Assembly (NCBI RefSeq): GCF_041956535.1 | Contig: NW_027192198.1 | Coordinates: 901,834-965,833 of the forward strand | Reading direction: 5' to 3' | Origin: Calcarisporiella thermophila CBS 279.70 | Taxonomy: Eukaryota > Calcarisporiellomycota | DNA: 64,000 bases | Shown: in pieces, positions 24,297 through 35,069 of the stretch | Layout of the letters: the number at the start of each line of letters is the position of its first letter | Position numbering within the stretch: position 1 is the stretch's first letter | Notes under the pieces: model-generated | The model's database searches: none | What the model was told of the DNA's origin: nothing | Seen by the model: the letters and a program-made list of their open reading frames with translations, nothing else | Made by a program: the position numbers and the translations under genes

Positions 24297-26179
24297 ATGT
24301 ACACTCGAGTTCTTACCCGCACACAAGGGTGAGTATATATGCACACGGGCTGCAAGGCTCATGCCGTACTAATTCTAATTTGGATGACCATTGCTTGATT
24401 AAAAACTAGGCTACCACTTCGTCGTACCTTTGCGACTACTGCTCAGCGAGCATCCGCCCGCACACTCCAAAACTACATCAACAATCAATTCGTCCCTTCC
24501 TCTGCCTCATCTGTTTTGCCAGTCACCTCTCCACATGATGGCAAAGTTATTGCCAATGTCCCGCTCTCACCTGCGTCAGAGGCCGACAGCGCAGTGGCCG
24601 CTGCAAAGAAGGCGTTCCCCGAATGGAGCAGCTTGACGGTCAAGGATCGTGTGCAATACCTGTACAAGCTTCACCGTGCTCTAACTGATAACATGGATGA
24701 GCTTGCAAAATTGATCCAGATGGAGCATGGAAAGAATTATACAGAGGTGAAGCTTACAATGATCAATGGATATTTGGTGCGAAGCTTTTGAAGGTTAACT
24801 CTGGCTGTCCTGCTGTAGGCAATTGGCTCAATCAGCAAAGGAATGGAGACTCTTGAGTACGCGATTTCCTTACCCCAACTCATCCAGGGTAAAATTCTTG
24901 ATGTCTCCCGCGGGGTCTCCTGTTTTGATCGTCGTGAGCCTCTCGGAGTTGTTGCTGGGATTGTTCCATTCAACTTCCCGATCATGATCCCGCTGTGGCT
25001 TCTGCCTTTCTCCATCGCATGCGGCAATACCTTTGTTTTGAAACCAAGTGAGAAAGTTCCCCTCACAATGAACCGGGTGTACGAGATGATCAAGGATATC
25101 GGCCTTCCGGAAGGTGTGGTCAACCTGGTAAATGGTGACTCGAATGTCGTCAATGCATTGATCGACAACAAGGACGTCAAGGCAGTGGCTTTTGTGGGGT
25201 CATCGCGAGTTGCCGAGATCGTTGCGCAGCGGAGTCAGCAGAATGGAAAGCGGGTGCTGGCTCTTGGTTTGTATTTCCCTTATGCAACCTAGGTGCGCAT
25301 TTATTCACTCACTCATGGGCATTAGGTGGCGCCAAGAATCACCTCGTGGCCGCTCCGGACTGCAACGTTGAGATGACTGCTCAAGGTAACGAATTCGGGT
25401 GGTAGCTACTCCTTCAATTGAGAATATTGACATCGCTCATCTATTGGTTAGATGTGGTGAACTCTTTCTCTGGTTGCTCTGGTCAGCGATGCATGGCTGC
25501 CAGTGCCCTCCTTATCGTGGGCAAACAGCAGGCCCTTCTTGATCAGATCGTCAAACGCGCTTCTACACTTAAGGTTAGCCGCGAGGACGGGTGTGTCGGT
25601 CCGGTTATCGACGAAGCCGCACAGAACAAGATCTTGGGCTACATTAACGATGCGGAAAAGGCTGGGGCCCAAATTCTCCTCGATGGTCGTCAACATGCCC
25701 AAGGCAAAGAGGGATGGTGGGTTGGGCCGACCATCATCTTGCACAAGAACAAGAGCGATGCTGCCCTCCGTGAGGAGATCTTCGGCCCCGTCCTCTCTGT
25801 GTACGAGTGCTCCACCCCGGAGGAGGCCATTGAGATCGAAAACTCGAATCCCTACGGCAACGCCGCGTGCATCTACACGACCACGGGTGCGACTGCCGAC
25901 TGGTTCACAAGAAGATTTAGCACCGGCATGGTCGGAGTTAACATTGGTATGCCTTTCTTTGGATGTGAAGTTTTACATCGATTCAAGCTCATCCCTTCAC
26001 TCGCTTTCCTAATAGGTACCCCGGTGCCGCGTGAGCCCTTCAGCTTTGGTGGAATCAACAAGAGCCGTTTCGGAAGTCATGTGGACATGACGGGCGATGG
26101 TGGTATCGAATTCTTCACCTGGAGGCGCAAAATCACCACAAAATGGACTAAACCCGCCGAGCAACACTGGCTTAACTAG
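24297..26179 (+). CDS. ALDH6A1: methylmalonate-semialdehyde dehydrogenase (acylating), mitochondrial
   Basis: Six exons: 24297-24328, 24410-24746, 24819-25266, 25326-25385, 25452-25946 and 26016-26179, giving 511 residues. The first about 35 residues are Arg/Thr-rich and free of acids (MYTRVLTRTQGLPLRRTFAT), a mitochondrial targeting sequence. The ALDH fold shows VAGIVPFNFPIMIPLW, VLKPSEKVPLT, GSSRVAEIV and the catalytic Cys306 in SGQRCMA. The NFP and FGGINKSRFG segments are typical of the MMSDH group. The enzyme converts methylmalonate (and malonate) semialdehyde with CoA and NAD to propionyl-CoA (acetyl-CoA) in valine and pyrimidine breakdown. The short first exon is supported by its in-phase join and the targeting signal. 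Confidence 0.93.
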
Positions 26180-27026
26180 TCTGTCTATGATTTCAACTGG
26201 TGGTGAAGACAAATTTTATACTCTGTAATTCTTATACTGATGATGGTTAATAATATTTCGAGAATCCGAGCCAAGGATATCGGCGTTTTCCTCTTCTGAT
26301 CTCTACTTCATGGAATAAAGCTGGAAGCAAGTGTAAAATTAGATAGACCCAAATAAGTGATGGATTTCCACGATTGAAAATTCTTGCAGACTCGGTTGTA
26401 AATATAAATCTCGCTCTCAGGTCTCAAATATAGACCCAACATATCACAGCTATAAGTTTTAGACAAAAATTATTACCGTATAAAGAGTATAAAAGTTTAA
26501 ATTTAAAATAATGATTAGAAAACAGTATGTCCGTATGGATAAAATTGTTACCAATTCTGTTAAAAAGACGAGAATGAAAAATAAAGCAAAAAAGATTGCC
26601 CCAATGCGGCCGGCAGCATATTATTTGCTGCGCCACTTTTTGTATTGAGTCCGTTGCATCACATTTTTAAAATATTTTTCAAACCAATTTGTCGCAGCTG
26701 CGTAAATAGTACATTATGCACTGCGAAAATGGATTTGGTTCGAATCTTGTGAATGCGTGGATGCATTACTGTACTTTACTGAAAGACTTTAACACTTTCT
26801 AACAATCTTGTCGAAACTTATGGACACCGCTGAGCATTACAAGATTTTTACGCTTTTCGTAGGGCTGTGATTACACAGTGTTACATTCGGGTTTGGCCAA
26901 ACTACGGACTACTTTCCTTTTCTAGAGCTGCAGCGCATATGAAAGACGAGTGGCAGATGTGGCGGTTCAACCGTAATAATTCACGACCTGCCCTACTCCA
27001 TAAGCTTCTTTATTCCTTTGTGAAGA
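26180..27026. other. AT-rich intergenic region
   Basis: No gene is seen. The base composition drops sharply from the MMSDH gene to this stretch and stays AT-rich for the rest of the window. One isolated B-box-like GGTTCGAATC near 26730 has no tRNA around it. Confidence 0.5.
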
Positions 27027-28645
27027 ATGGCAAAAGTCATTGGAACATTAGTTGCTGTCGTCCATAAAGCTGTAAATAATAGTTTGGTCGTGGATAATAT
27101 TTGCAATCCTCTCTAACGAACCACCCAATTGAATTAGCGACAGTTAAATAAACTTGCAAATGTGGGAATGCAATCCATTTACTGCACCGTGTCTTTAGGT
27201 GATAATGTTCAGAAGACCTTGGTCGACCCCAGAGGTGGGCAGACCCCCAGTTTTGGCTCAGAGCATCGCTTTATGCTGTGTGAAGGCTCCCCGGATCTAT
27301 TAATTCAAGTATTCAGTGGCGACTACTCCAAACCCCAACTCATCGGAGAGACACGAATCAATGTAGATAAGATTGTCGAGCAAGGAGAATGGAATGGTAA
27401 GTTCCGTATTTTAGGACAGAGAAAGCCGGTATTGGAATATTCAAGATACTTTAGAGTGGTTTAAAATTGCTTTAGGTGAGAGATATGCTGGTGAGGTTTT
27501 TATTAAGTTTGCTTTGTATTGCCAAGTAAGTGGCTCTATTTTCTTATATAGCGTAAGTTTGACACACCTTTGACTTTGCATAGAATGCTCCATCACGCTC
27601 AATCTCGCAACCAATATCCACAACCCATTTGCCGCCACCTCTATCGAATACCCTGCTTCATAGTTCACCCTCAGCTTCTCCTCCCATACCAAACAAACCC
27701 CCAGATATACCAACAATATCGACACACAATGACACGGTTGTCGTGTGGAACGGCTCCGAGCTGGTTCCATACTCTCCGCCCCATAGCCTCACCTCGACTC
27801 GCATATCCCCTGTGTACTCGCATAAAGATACGATTGTAACTTGGAAACCGACAACTGAATCCCCAATAGGCATCAACACTTCGAGACATAGTCCACGACC
27901 GCTTCTCGGTATGTCGCCCACTTTTCCTCGGTCCAGCTACGTCCCATCTCTATCCTCATCTAAACAGCACGTCGCTCCTCCGTTCTCCTTCCCGGAATCA
28001 CCACACCCGCCTTTTTCTCATTCTGTGTCAAGGCCACCATTCTGCTGGACAATTCCAGAAAATCCACTGCACTCATCGAACACTAGGGCAAACTTCCCAC
28101 GACACACTGGAGGGAATTTAGGCAGACCATCAGCTTCAGATTCAATCCAAACTGAGCGAGCCTCCTTTTGTATGTCCCCCAATGAAATAGCAACAAGAGA
28201 CCGAAATCATTTTCCTATTCCGACGCTGCGTTACCAGACTAGATCCAGTCAGCCATCTTCCCCTTCTCCAAGACACCACGCTACATCATGGTCTCCGCTT
28301 CCATCAAACCACTCAATACCGCACTGGAATGAGTATTGCTTGCCCCAATTTATTGGAAGTCCAAGCCAAATGTACCGCCCATATTTTCCTCCATCCTATG
28401 AAGATAATCAATATCATATGCGCCCTGCCCACGAGTCAACTGGCCCCGAACCACTTTCCTCCTCGGTACGGCCACTCTCTAGTCCTTGCTCACCCAAACC
28501 AATAGCAGCTATTGCTTTCCCGGAACCTCAGCTAGACTCTACGTTCTCTACATCGGCTCAAGAGTGTGACCTGCAACACCACTTTGAACCTCCTCCACCG
28601 CAAGTCCCTCGAAGAAAGCGTTCCAAAACTGAACTGAATCAATGA
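27027..28645 (+). CDS. FIC1: C2-domain, proline-rich protein of the Fic1/Inn1 cytokinesis family
   Basis: Four exons: 27027-27071, 27138-27396, 27476-27525 and 27584-28645, giving about 471 residues. The first about 120 residues form a C2 domain starting MAKVIGTLVAVVHKARQLNK, with TLVDPRGGQTPSFGSEHRF and GERYAGEVFIKFALYCQ closing it. That arrangement is typical of fungal Inn1/Fic1, which act with F-BAR proteins in actomyosin ring closure and septum formation. The long C-terminal part is Pro/Ser-rich with many PxxP stretches, suited to SH3 binding. It contains two related short segments, NDTVVVWNGSEL and KDTIVTWKPTTE. It ends basic (RRKRSKTELNQ). The first 15-codon exon is supported by the phase-0 join and family similarity. 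The cytokinesis role is inferred from the family. Confidence 0.8.
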
Positions 28646-28797
28646 GTTTTAATCGTGTTTTCTTAATGAAATAATCAATTCAACATTATCTTCCAAATAC
28701 CATTCATCCTATAAGCATTCTGGGACATTTTTCACTTAATTACTATTTTGATCAGCGAAAACTCTCTCGAGATGCTCATCTATTAAATACAGTGTAC

Positions 28798-30154
28798 TTA
28801 TTTATCTTCCTCATTCGCAAAAAACATCTTTTTGTTCTGAAACTTCAACACCTCGTTTCCCCAGCTAGTCCATCCAGGAAGAAGATTGCGAGCAAAGAGC
28901 TCCAAACAACGTGGCGTGTTCGGTAAATGGGTGGCAAGAATTTCTGTCCAACCACGGCAGAAAGAAAACATAGATTGTGAAAACGGACAAAGGAAGCGGT
29001 GGTTACTAAGACGCTTACCATGTAACGGTGGTTTCCTTGAATGATTATGGCTCGGAACCCCTACCATGACTCGTTTCTCTACTTCAACCTCGCTTTTTAT
29101 CCCCATTTTCCCAATGATAAGCCTTTCATATGGCTTCCGGTGTGGGCTTTCCAAATTTACAACTGGCTCCCCCTGTATTGTCACTTTCAACCAGCACATT
29201 TCTTCAATTAGACGTACCCCCCAAATCGGAAAGAGTTTTTCCACGACAAGACGACGGAATTTCGGCTTATTGGTACACCAGACTGCAATTGTACCTGTGC
29301 CTGAGGGATTTAGCAGACGCCGGATAGGAATTTTATGAAGATCATAGGCGTCGATGGGCATATAGGCAGAGGAGCGTGAGATAGATTTATTGGGCCACGG
29401 CGGATCAAGCACAATAAGATCAAAGTAGCCATGACGTTCGGCTGAAGATCAAATAATATGTCAATAATACATTCTGAAATTTTGAGATTAGAAATAGTGC
29501 TAGGTACCATGTTTGGCCAATATTTTTATATCCGCAATGTCTGAGAGGAGAAATGTAGAGCCAGGTGGTATCAAGTATTTTGATCCAGCATAGGAGAGAT
29601 TAAGAGTTGTGCGGGTTGAATTGGTGATAAGACGATGGAAAATTTCTGTCGTTTCGAGCTCGGTATCTTCTGGAAGTAAAAATGCAACTAAATACGGAAT
29701 GGGTATATATAACTGGTTTTTGTATTTTACCATTAAGGATTGTTTCACCTTCGTTCACTTCCAGCATTGCATTTCTCCTCATGGAATCCACCATCGAAAT
29801 TAATCCAACAAAATCCATATTTTCTTTATCATCATACACTACCTCATTCCCAGTTCTCACTCGATACTCGGCGTTCCAACCTTCACGTATCTCTCTCAGT
29901 CCTAAGGCAATAATTTCTCTCATCATTGAGTGATAGTCTTCATCAAATTGCCCCGTAGTGACTGCTTCATTATTTTCGTCGCCATGTTCACAAGTTGCGT
30001 CGGTACTAGAATCTCTTTTCCTTTTTTTTGGAAGTGAGGCAGAATAGGGAACTGTTACTTCAAATTCAGCGGTGTTGAGAACAAATCCTGCTGTAGAAAA
30101 TCCTCGAGCTAAATCTATAAGCAGGGCATGAGGTGTTTCTAGAAGTATTGACAT
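28798..30154 (-). CDS. METTL4: METTL4-type MT-A70 N6-adenine methyltransferase
   Basis: Four exons on the minus strand: 30154-29731, 29669-29508, 29441-29019 and 28943-28798, giving about 384 residues. The C-terminal half is an MT-A70 domain with the catalytic DPPW (residues 208-211) in LIVLDPPWPNKSISRS. It is followed by VWCTNKPKFRRLV, ESPHRKPYERLIIG and the signature end CLELFARNLLPGWTSWGNEV, which is characteristic of METTL4 rather than METTL3/14. The N-terminal part has a basic KKRKR stretch, a possible nuclear signal. METTL4 proteins methylate adenine N6 in DNA or in U2 snRNA, depending on the organism. The frame stays open upstream of the chosen ATG, so the N-terminus is less certain than the rest. 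Confidence 0.9.
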
Positions 30155-32108
30155 ATTACAATGAAGAATATCATAAAGTGACTTTAAATCCGAATTCAAT
30201 TTAGAAATGGATACGCGTAAATAAAAAAGGCTCAACTTGACGCGTATGGTGAAGGGTTGGGCAAAAACAACATAGATTACTGTGTTAAAATTTTGAACAT
30301 TTAGGATCCTCTTGTGTACATACTTCAAGGATACTGTTAAACACCCTTTTGAATCCGTAATATAGTAAACATGTAGGAACTTTTCTACTTTAATATTTTG
30401 CAAGCAGCCAATTTGTCAAGAAAGAGAGCGCCACAACCATATCATGGGTAGAACACAAAGATGCTCAAACCCACTGACACACTGGTACCAGTAGTGAATA
30501 CATGTTTATGGACTAATTAAGACTTAATTCTTTGGGTTCTCGTATTGGAAAAATGAATTAATCTTGTCACAAAATTTTAAAACCTGCTAGACATAGAGAA
30601 GGGTACAAGCAGGGTGTAAGAATTTTGTAAAATATTGCTCTCCCGAAGCATTAAAAAACGACAGCCCATAAAAGCGACAGGAAACGTCCGACTACGTCCA
30701 GTTATAACTTCGAGATAATCAAGTGAAATTGAAAATATGAACTCACCATTTAATTTCTGTAAATAATAAAGGAAGTTTAGGGGAAGATTATTCCTAGTGA
30801 ATCAAACGATTTGGAGGAGCTTAATTTTGTGAATAAAAATTTGTATTTTGAGTAGATCATTGTTGAATTCAATGTTAATCAGATGAGTTGACGAAGAGAT
30901 CGCAAAAAAAAGAAAATTAAAAATTGAATAGTTCATATAATCATGCAATCATAAAAACGTCAAGTTTTTGAAATGCATTCTTATATAGACAGATGGAAGT
31001 ATGGATGGAAGGATGGATGGATGAAGGGTAATAAATGAGGAAACTCTCTGAGGTTTCTCAAATTCGTCCTTATATACCTCCTTTTAAAACTCAATTTCAA
31101 ATTTAATAAACTCCACTATTAAAAAAATTCACTTATATTCGTAAAAACAGAAATACGCTTTTGCAAAGGAATTGATATTTATCTTTCATATTACAGTAAG
31201 CTAATGGACATAATTAATATAACAAAAGTAAGCATTATTCTATGTTAAAATTACCTTGTCAATACATTTTGCTAAAGCAGAATAATGAATAATCAATAAA
31301 TTTACGAGTTACAACTAAAATCGGCTGCGATATACTGTGCTCATCGTTTTCAGTAGCGATTTTTATATTTCATTATTTACATGTTGGTGACAAAGGGCTA
31401 AGAGATACCAGCCTCAAGCAAGAAGTAAGTGCTAGAGTGAGAACGGGATCAGAATCCTTTTTAATAATTTAATATTCCTGGGAGATATCACTATATTCCT
31501 CCTCCGTCTTTAAAGTAACGAGAGTGCCTTGCTTCGTTTTGTTCACAACACATGTATAGAATTCACCAACTTGAAACTGAACAGGGTATAGAAACTTCGG
31601 CATTTTGCTCGAACAGAATTTTATAATTATTTCCAATATAACATTTGGCAGAATGTGTGAAATAATCAACGACGCGCAATATTTACAAACCCCTATAGAG
31701 TAAATGGTTTAGTAATAAACACGAGTGCAAAAACTTAACAATTCCACGAGAAACAACTTATACACTAACGTTCTGAGAATGTATCTCTTGAGAAAATCTG
31801 CTGGCTGACTTTGAGCATTTGAACATGGTTGCTGGGCAAGTAATTGGTTTGACAATTAATTGGGGCAGATGGTCGGCTTGCTTTGTAATGCAAGCGCAGC
31901 TATGTAGTATCAATAAAAGCAAACAAAATTATTGCACTCATATTGCCTACTAAATGATTTACACAATAGTTTCTCTGCCACAGATGGTTTCCCATATTCC
32001 CACCAAATGCTTCGCTGCTCAGGAGGATATTAGAAAATGAACAAGAAGGAAAATAAACAATTGTAGTTTATTTTCATAAAGATGATCGCAGTACTACAAC
32101 AGACCAAC
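30155..32108. other. AT-rich intergenic region
   Basis: About 1.95 kb with no supported gene. A degenerate (GGAT)n tract lies near 30998-31023. A minus-strand frame at 31469-31669 (ATG at 31603) could encode 44 residues but has no recognisable features. The rest is AT-rich with no RNA gene. Confidence 0.45.
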
Positions 32109-32429
32109 TTAGAACACAAGTGCAGCACCTTTGTTTTTCTTCTCACCACCAAGCTCGAAATGCTTGCAGCGTTTGATGGCAACTAGTTTCTTGTACTTGC
32201 ACACAGTGCACTCAAGTCGCAACACAACCTTCTTGGTGGTCTTGGCTTTCTTGTGGAAGACAGGCTTGGTCTGACCACCATAACCGGACTGTTTGCGATC
32301 AAAACGGCGCTTACCCTGAGGGGTATCAGATTTTTTGCCCTTCTTGTACTGCGTCACCTTGTGGAGTGTGTGCTTTTTGCACTTCTTTCCAGCGCAGAAG
32401 GTGTTCCTTGTCTTCGGGATATTGACCAT
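32109..32429 (-). CDS. RPL42: 60S ribosomal protein eL42 (L36a/L44)
   Basis: A single visible exon on the minus strand gives 106 residues, the normal length. It starts [20 protein letters not shown] and continues through [40 protein letters not shown] and [16 protein letters not shown]. The four zinc-ligand cysteines are present (FCAGKKC and ECTVC). The residue after GGQTK is Pro, the form found in cycloheximide-sensitive fungi; Gln at this site gives resistance in some yeasts. So drug sensitivity is predicted, not shown. The ATG and everything after it lie in one exon; an intron in the 5' leader (upstream AG near 32430) is possible. Confidence 0.96.
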   Translation of the reverse strand: MVNIPKTRNTFCAGKKCKKHTLHKVTQYKKGKKSDTPQGKRRFDRKQSGYGGQTKPVFHKKAKTTKKVVLRLECTVCKYKKLVAIKRCKHFELGGEKKNKGAALVF

Positions 32430-33129
32430 TCTAGGCGGATGAATGCAAGTCACTTTATAATAAGATTTCAAAAGGAGAAAAAACAAAGAGTAACCACATG
32501 ATCCTGGTGGGATAGCTGTGGTTTACTTACCTCAATTATAATTTCAAAAAGAACTATAGCGTATTTCGTGAACTAACAATATTTCACGGAGACACTTCAG
32601 TTCGTAAATTGCAAACTGATGTTCAAAAATACAAGATCTATGGACTATTTTACGCTTAAATATTCAAGTTATGTAGAGTAAGGCACATAAATATATCACC
32701 TAAGGATATACCAAGCTCATGAGTTATTATATTATAGTGATAGCCAGAAAATTTCTTATTTTAGTCATAAGTGCTATGTTGTATACAGACTACCGGAATA
32801 GTTTCCCAATATGGTAATTTCTTTTTTAAATTACCTCAAACTTGTAAAATATAGATGAAAATATCATTGGAAATTATACAGCACACAAGCTAACTTTAGT
32901 AATGCATTATAACCATGTTTAAAAAAGAGATGCTATAACACTGGGATATTGGAGATGAAAAAGGGGTTGAGGTGTGCTTTATGAATGCACTATTACTCTA
33001 TTCTTTTCATGAGTTATGTTTTATCCTCTTTTTAACCAATTTCTTGTGTCATACTTTTACATAATATACAGCTTGCAGCAGTTTCAACATTATTGAATGG
33101 ATCTTGTCGATATGTTCATTCTTTATATC
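32430..33129. other. AT-rich intergenic region
   Basis: This contains the eL42 promoter next to 32430 and then AT-rich sequence without any gene I can support. Confidence 0.5.
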
Positions 33130-33600
33130 TCTTCACTCCTTCTCTATTCGTTCCCACAGTTCAGACTTGTTCTTTGGAAATCATTGATAATAGCTGAACC
33201 CTAGCTTCAATTCGTTCCGCGTGTGCTTCATGATATTAAAATCCGGAGGCTATGTGAGTCACTTTAGAAAATTCATTTTGTTGCTTTGTTACTAATCTCT
33301 AGTTATTTTGGAAATATATTTGAGACCATTGTCATATAGAAATATGACTTGTAACCTTATGATCCCATAATAATTCAATGATTCAAGTGACTCTCACTGA
33401 AGATATTCGTACATAATATGAATCGAGTCCTCCATTGGTGTTGCACAAATAACCGACGCCATGAGAAGTGACATAGCCCCACCAGCAAAGATCCACTCCC
33501 GCGTTTATGTGTTGGCCTGATATAGTGGTTGTGATTTAGCGCTCCTATGTGCTTGCAGTAGTATTCTCTCCCACCTGTATATGCGAGCGTAATCTGCATG
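33130..33600 (-). pseudogene. degenerate Tc1/mariner-type transposase fragment
   Basis: Read on the minus strand in shifting frames, this stretch contains pieces in the order expected of a Tc1/mariner DDE transposase. They are WWGYVTSHGVGYLCNTNGG (the block after the first catalytic Asp), IFLYDNGLKYISKIT (second Asp, usually DNxPxHxSK), PPDFNIMKHTRNELKL (third acidic block, usually SPDLNPIEHLWDELK) and PKNKSELWERIEKE. Stops and frameshifts separate the pieces, so it is dead. I see no terminal inverted repeats at clear positions. The block order makes the family call fairly safe despite decay. Confidence 0.7.
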
Positions 33601-33952
33601 TCATCCGATAATACAGCTCAATTCTACTCATCCTCAGCTCAAACTTTACACTTATTCGCAAAGTCCAATCAACAACAACAACATACACATTTATCTCGTA
33701 TTCGATCTTGAACCCTTACGATCGAGGCGCTTGTATATTTCTGCATTCCTTCAGTAGATATATGAAAATAATAAAATTTTTTAAAACATGTTGAGTTCAT
33801 TGTCCAATTGGTAATCATATTGAAGCTATGTGTTTTGGGTGAAGGAAATCACATATTTTTAGATTTGTATCTATTTTCCTTTAAAACAAAATTCTTTAAG
33901 CTCTTTTTTATCTTCTGTGGATGCGGGACACCATTTGGATCTCACTATTCTA

Positions 33953-33968
33953 TGCGGCTTATGTGAGT
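33953..33968. repeat. target-site duplication, left copy (first insertion)
   Basis: TGCGGCTTATGTGAGT occurs here and again at 34259-34274, flanking a 290-bp insert that begins with a T run (poly-A on the minus strand). Confidence 0.8.
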
Positions 33969-34258
33969 TATTTTTTTTTCCTTGGGATGTATTTTTTACA
34001 TCCACTTGATGATTTTTATCTGAAGGATAGTAGGGTAGACTTCTACGCCAAAATCACTCAGCTACTGCCCCTGGCCTCCCATTTTTGTGGTTAGATTTCT
34101 CCTAAGGATTTTTGCTATCTATTTTTGTAGCCGCTAGATATTACTTGCTTATTGCTATACTATTGATAGCGGTTGATTCCTGAGAAAAACCCGTCAAACT
34201 CTTATGGGCTGGTATCGCCTATGAGAATCGAATCCACAACCTAGTGTTTCGGCTCTGG
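33969..34258 (-). mobile_element. short retroposon, minus orientation, flanked by 16-bp duplication
   Basis: The insert starts with a T-rich run at 33969-33979, which is the A-tail of a minus-strand element, and ends against an identical 16-bp duplication. Its minus-strand 3' part (about 34085-34020) resembles the 3' part of the plus-strand element at 36040-36100. The shared core reads GGGGCAGTA, then GTGATTTT, CGTAGAAG and CCCTA. A B-box-like GGATTCGATTCTC lies near its 5' end (34226-34238 on the minus strand), hinting at a Pol III origin, but I see no clear A box. No coding capacity; a SINE-like element is the best description. Confidence 0.7.
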
Positions 34259-34282
34259 TGCGGCTTATGTGAGTCATATTTT
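34259..34282. repeat. overlapping target-site duplications of two insertions
   Basis: 34259-34274 is the right copy of the first duplication. GCTTATGTGAGTCATATTTT at 34263-34282 is the left copy of a second duplication whose right copy, differing by one base, is at 34441-34460. The second insertion therefore used the flank made by the first. Confidence 0.78.
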
Positions 34283-34440
34283 TTTTTGATCAATCAAAGG
34301 GAACTTTTATTAGTTTCCGTAGCTTACAAGGGTTTAATGGTTACAATGAAAAAAGAAAGGGGGAATAAAGAGGTGGGGATATGGTTAGGTGGCAAGGTGG
34401 AAGTTAGATTTTGACAATTTGTGTTAGCCCAGAAAAGGAA
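34283..34440 (-). mobile_element. truncated retroposon, minus orientation, nested beside the first
   Basis: 158 bp lie between the 20-bp duplication copies. On the minus strand it ends AATAAAAGTTCCCTTTGATTG followed by ATC and an A run, the same tail as the plus-strand elements at 35689-35806 and 36148-36481. So it is a 5'-truncated member of that family or of the LINE that mobilises it. Confidence 0.72.
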
Positions 34441-34518
34441 GCTTATGTGAGGCATATTTTGTTAAAACTGCGCCTCAAATCAATATATATATGATAAAAA
34501 ATATCACGTGAACAAGAA

Positions 34519-34591
34519 GCCCGGCTAGCTCAATCGGTAGAGCGTGAGACTCTTAATCTCAAGGTTGTGGGTTCGACCCCCACGTTGGGCG
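34519..34591 (+). tRNA. tRNA-Lys (CTT)
   Basis: A 73-base cloverleaf without intron. Acceptor GCCCGGC pairs with GTTGGGC (two G-T pairs), D arm GCTC/GAGC, anticodon stem TGAGA/TCTCA with loop CTCTTAA giving anticodon CTT, and T arm GTGGG/CCCAC with TTCGACC. Discriminator base G. Confidence 0.95.
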
Positions 34592-34901
34592 GTCCTTTTT
34601 TTATCATTTTTGGAATATTATGCTCGAAGAATGACTTAACTACTAGTTTTTTTTTTATCTACGAGAGAAGTGTAATGATTCAAGTGCAAAATTATAAGTG
34701 GAAAATTTTTAATAGTACCTCTTTATCTTCGTTATTACCTTATTTCTATAATCTACAATCTTTTATGGTTTCCACTTTTTCACCCTTATATTAGCTATTG
34801 AAAAATACCCTTTCAAAATATAATGATAAACTAACATTTTGAAAAAAAAAATAAAATCCATCATTTAATACTCTCTTTTATGATAATGTTCCAAAAGTAA
34901 A

Positions 34902-34974
34902 CGCCCAACGTGGGGGTCGAACCCACAACCTTGAGATTAAGAGTCTCACGCTCTACCGATTGAGCTAGCCGGGC
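34902..34974 (-). tRNA. tRNA-Lys (CTT), inverted copy
   Basis: Identical over all 73 bases to the gene at 34519-34591 but on the opposite strand. The two genes transcribe towards each other across a spacer of about 310 bp. Both internal promoter boxes are intact. Confidence 0.95.
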
Positions 34975-35069
34975 TTCTTGTTCACGTGATATTTTTTATC
35001 ATATATATATTGATTTGAGGCGCAGTTTCTGCAGAGTTAAAAAAGAGGGAGGGTGGGGGAGGGTTAGTG

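Larger units (their letters stand above)
34465..35028. repeat. inverted duplication carrying two tRNA-Lys genes
   Basis: Two arms of about 128 bp (34465-34592 and 34901-35028) are reverse complements. Each contains a tRNA-Lys gene and an identical 5' flank of about 54 bp (AAACTGCGCCTCAAATC, an AT tract, ATCACGTGAACAAGAA). The spacer is about 310 bp. Weaker similarity (TTTTGGAAnATTAT) continues inside the spacer on both sides, so the duplicated unit was longer than the tRNA. Confidence 0.88.

Noticed and set aside
26720-26745. B-box-like GGTTCGAATC suggesting a tRNA
   Set aside because: No pairing acceptor, D or anticodon arms around it.
31469-31669. Minus-strand frame with ATG at 31603, 44 residues (MPKFLYPVQFQVGEF start)
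   Set aside because: Short, no signal peptide, no family resemblance and no clear partner exon; kept only as a remark in the intergenic entry.
34205-34258. Possible tRNA-like head of the minus-strand retroposon
   Set aside because: Only a B-box-like GGATTCGATTCTC is visible; no A box at the right distance. Mentioned in the element entry but not called as a tRNA.
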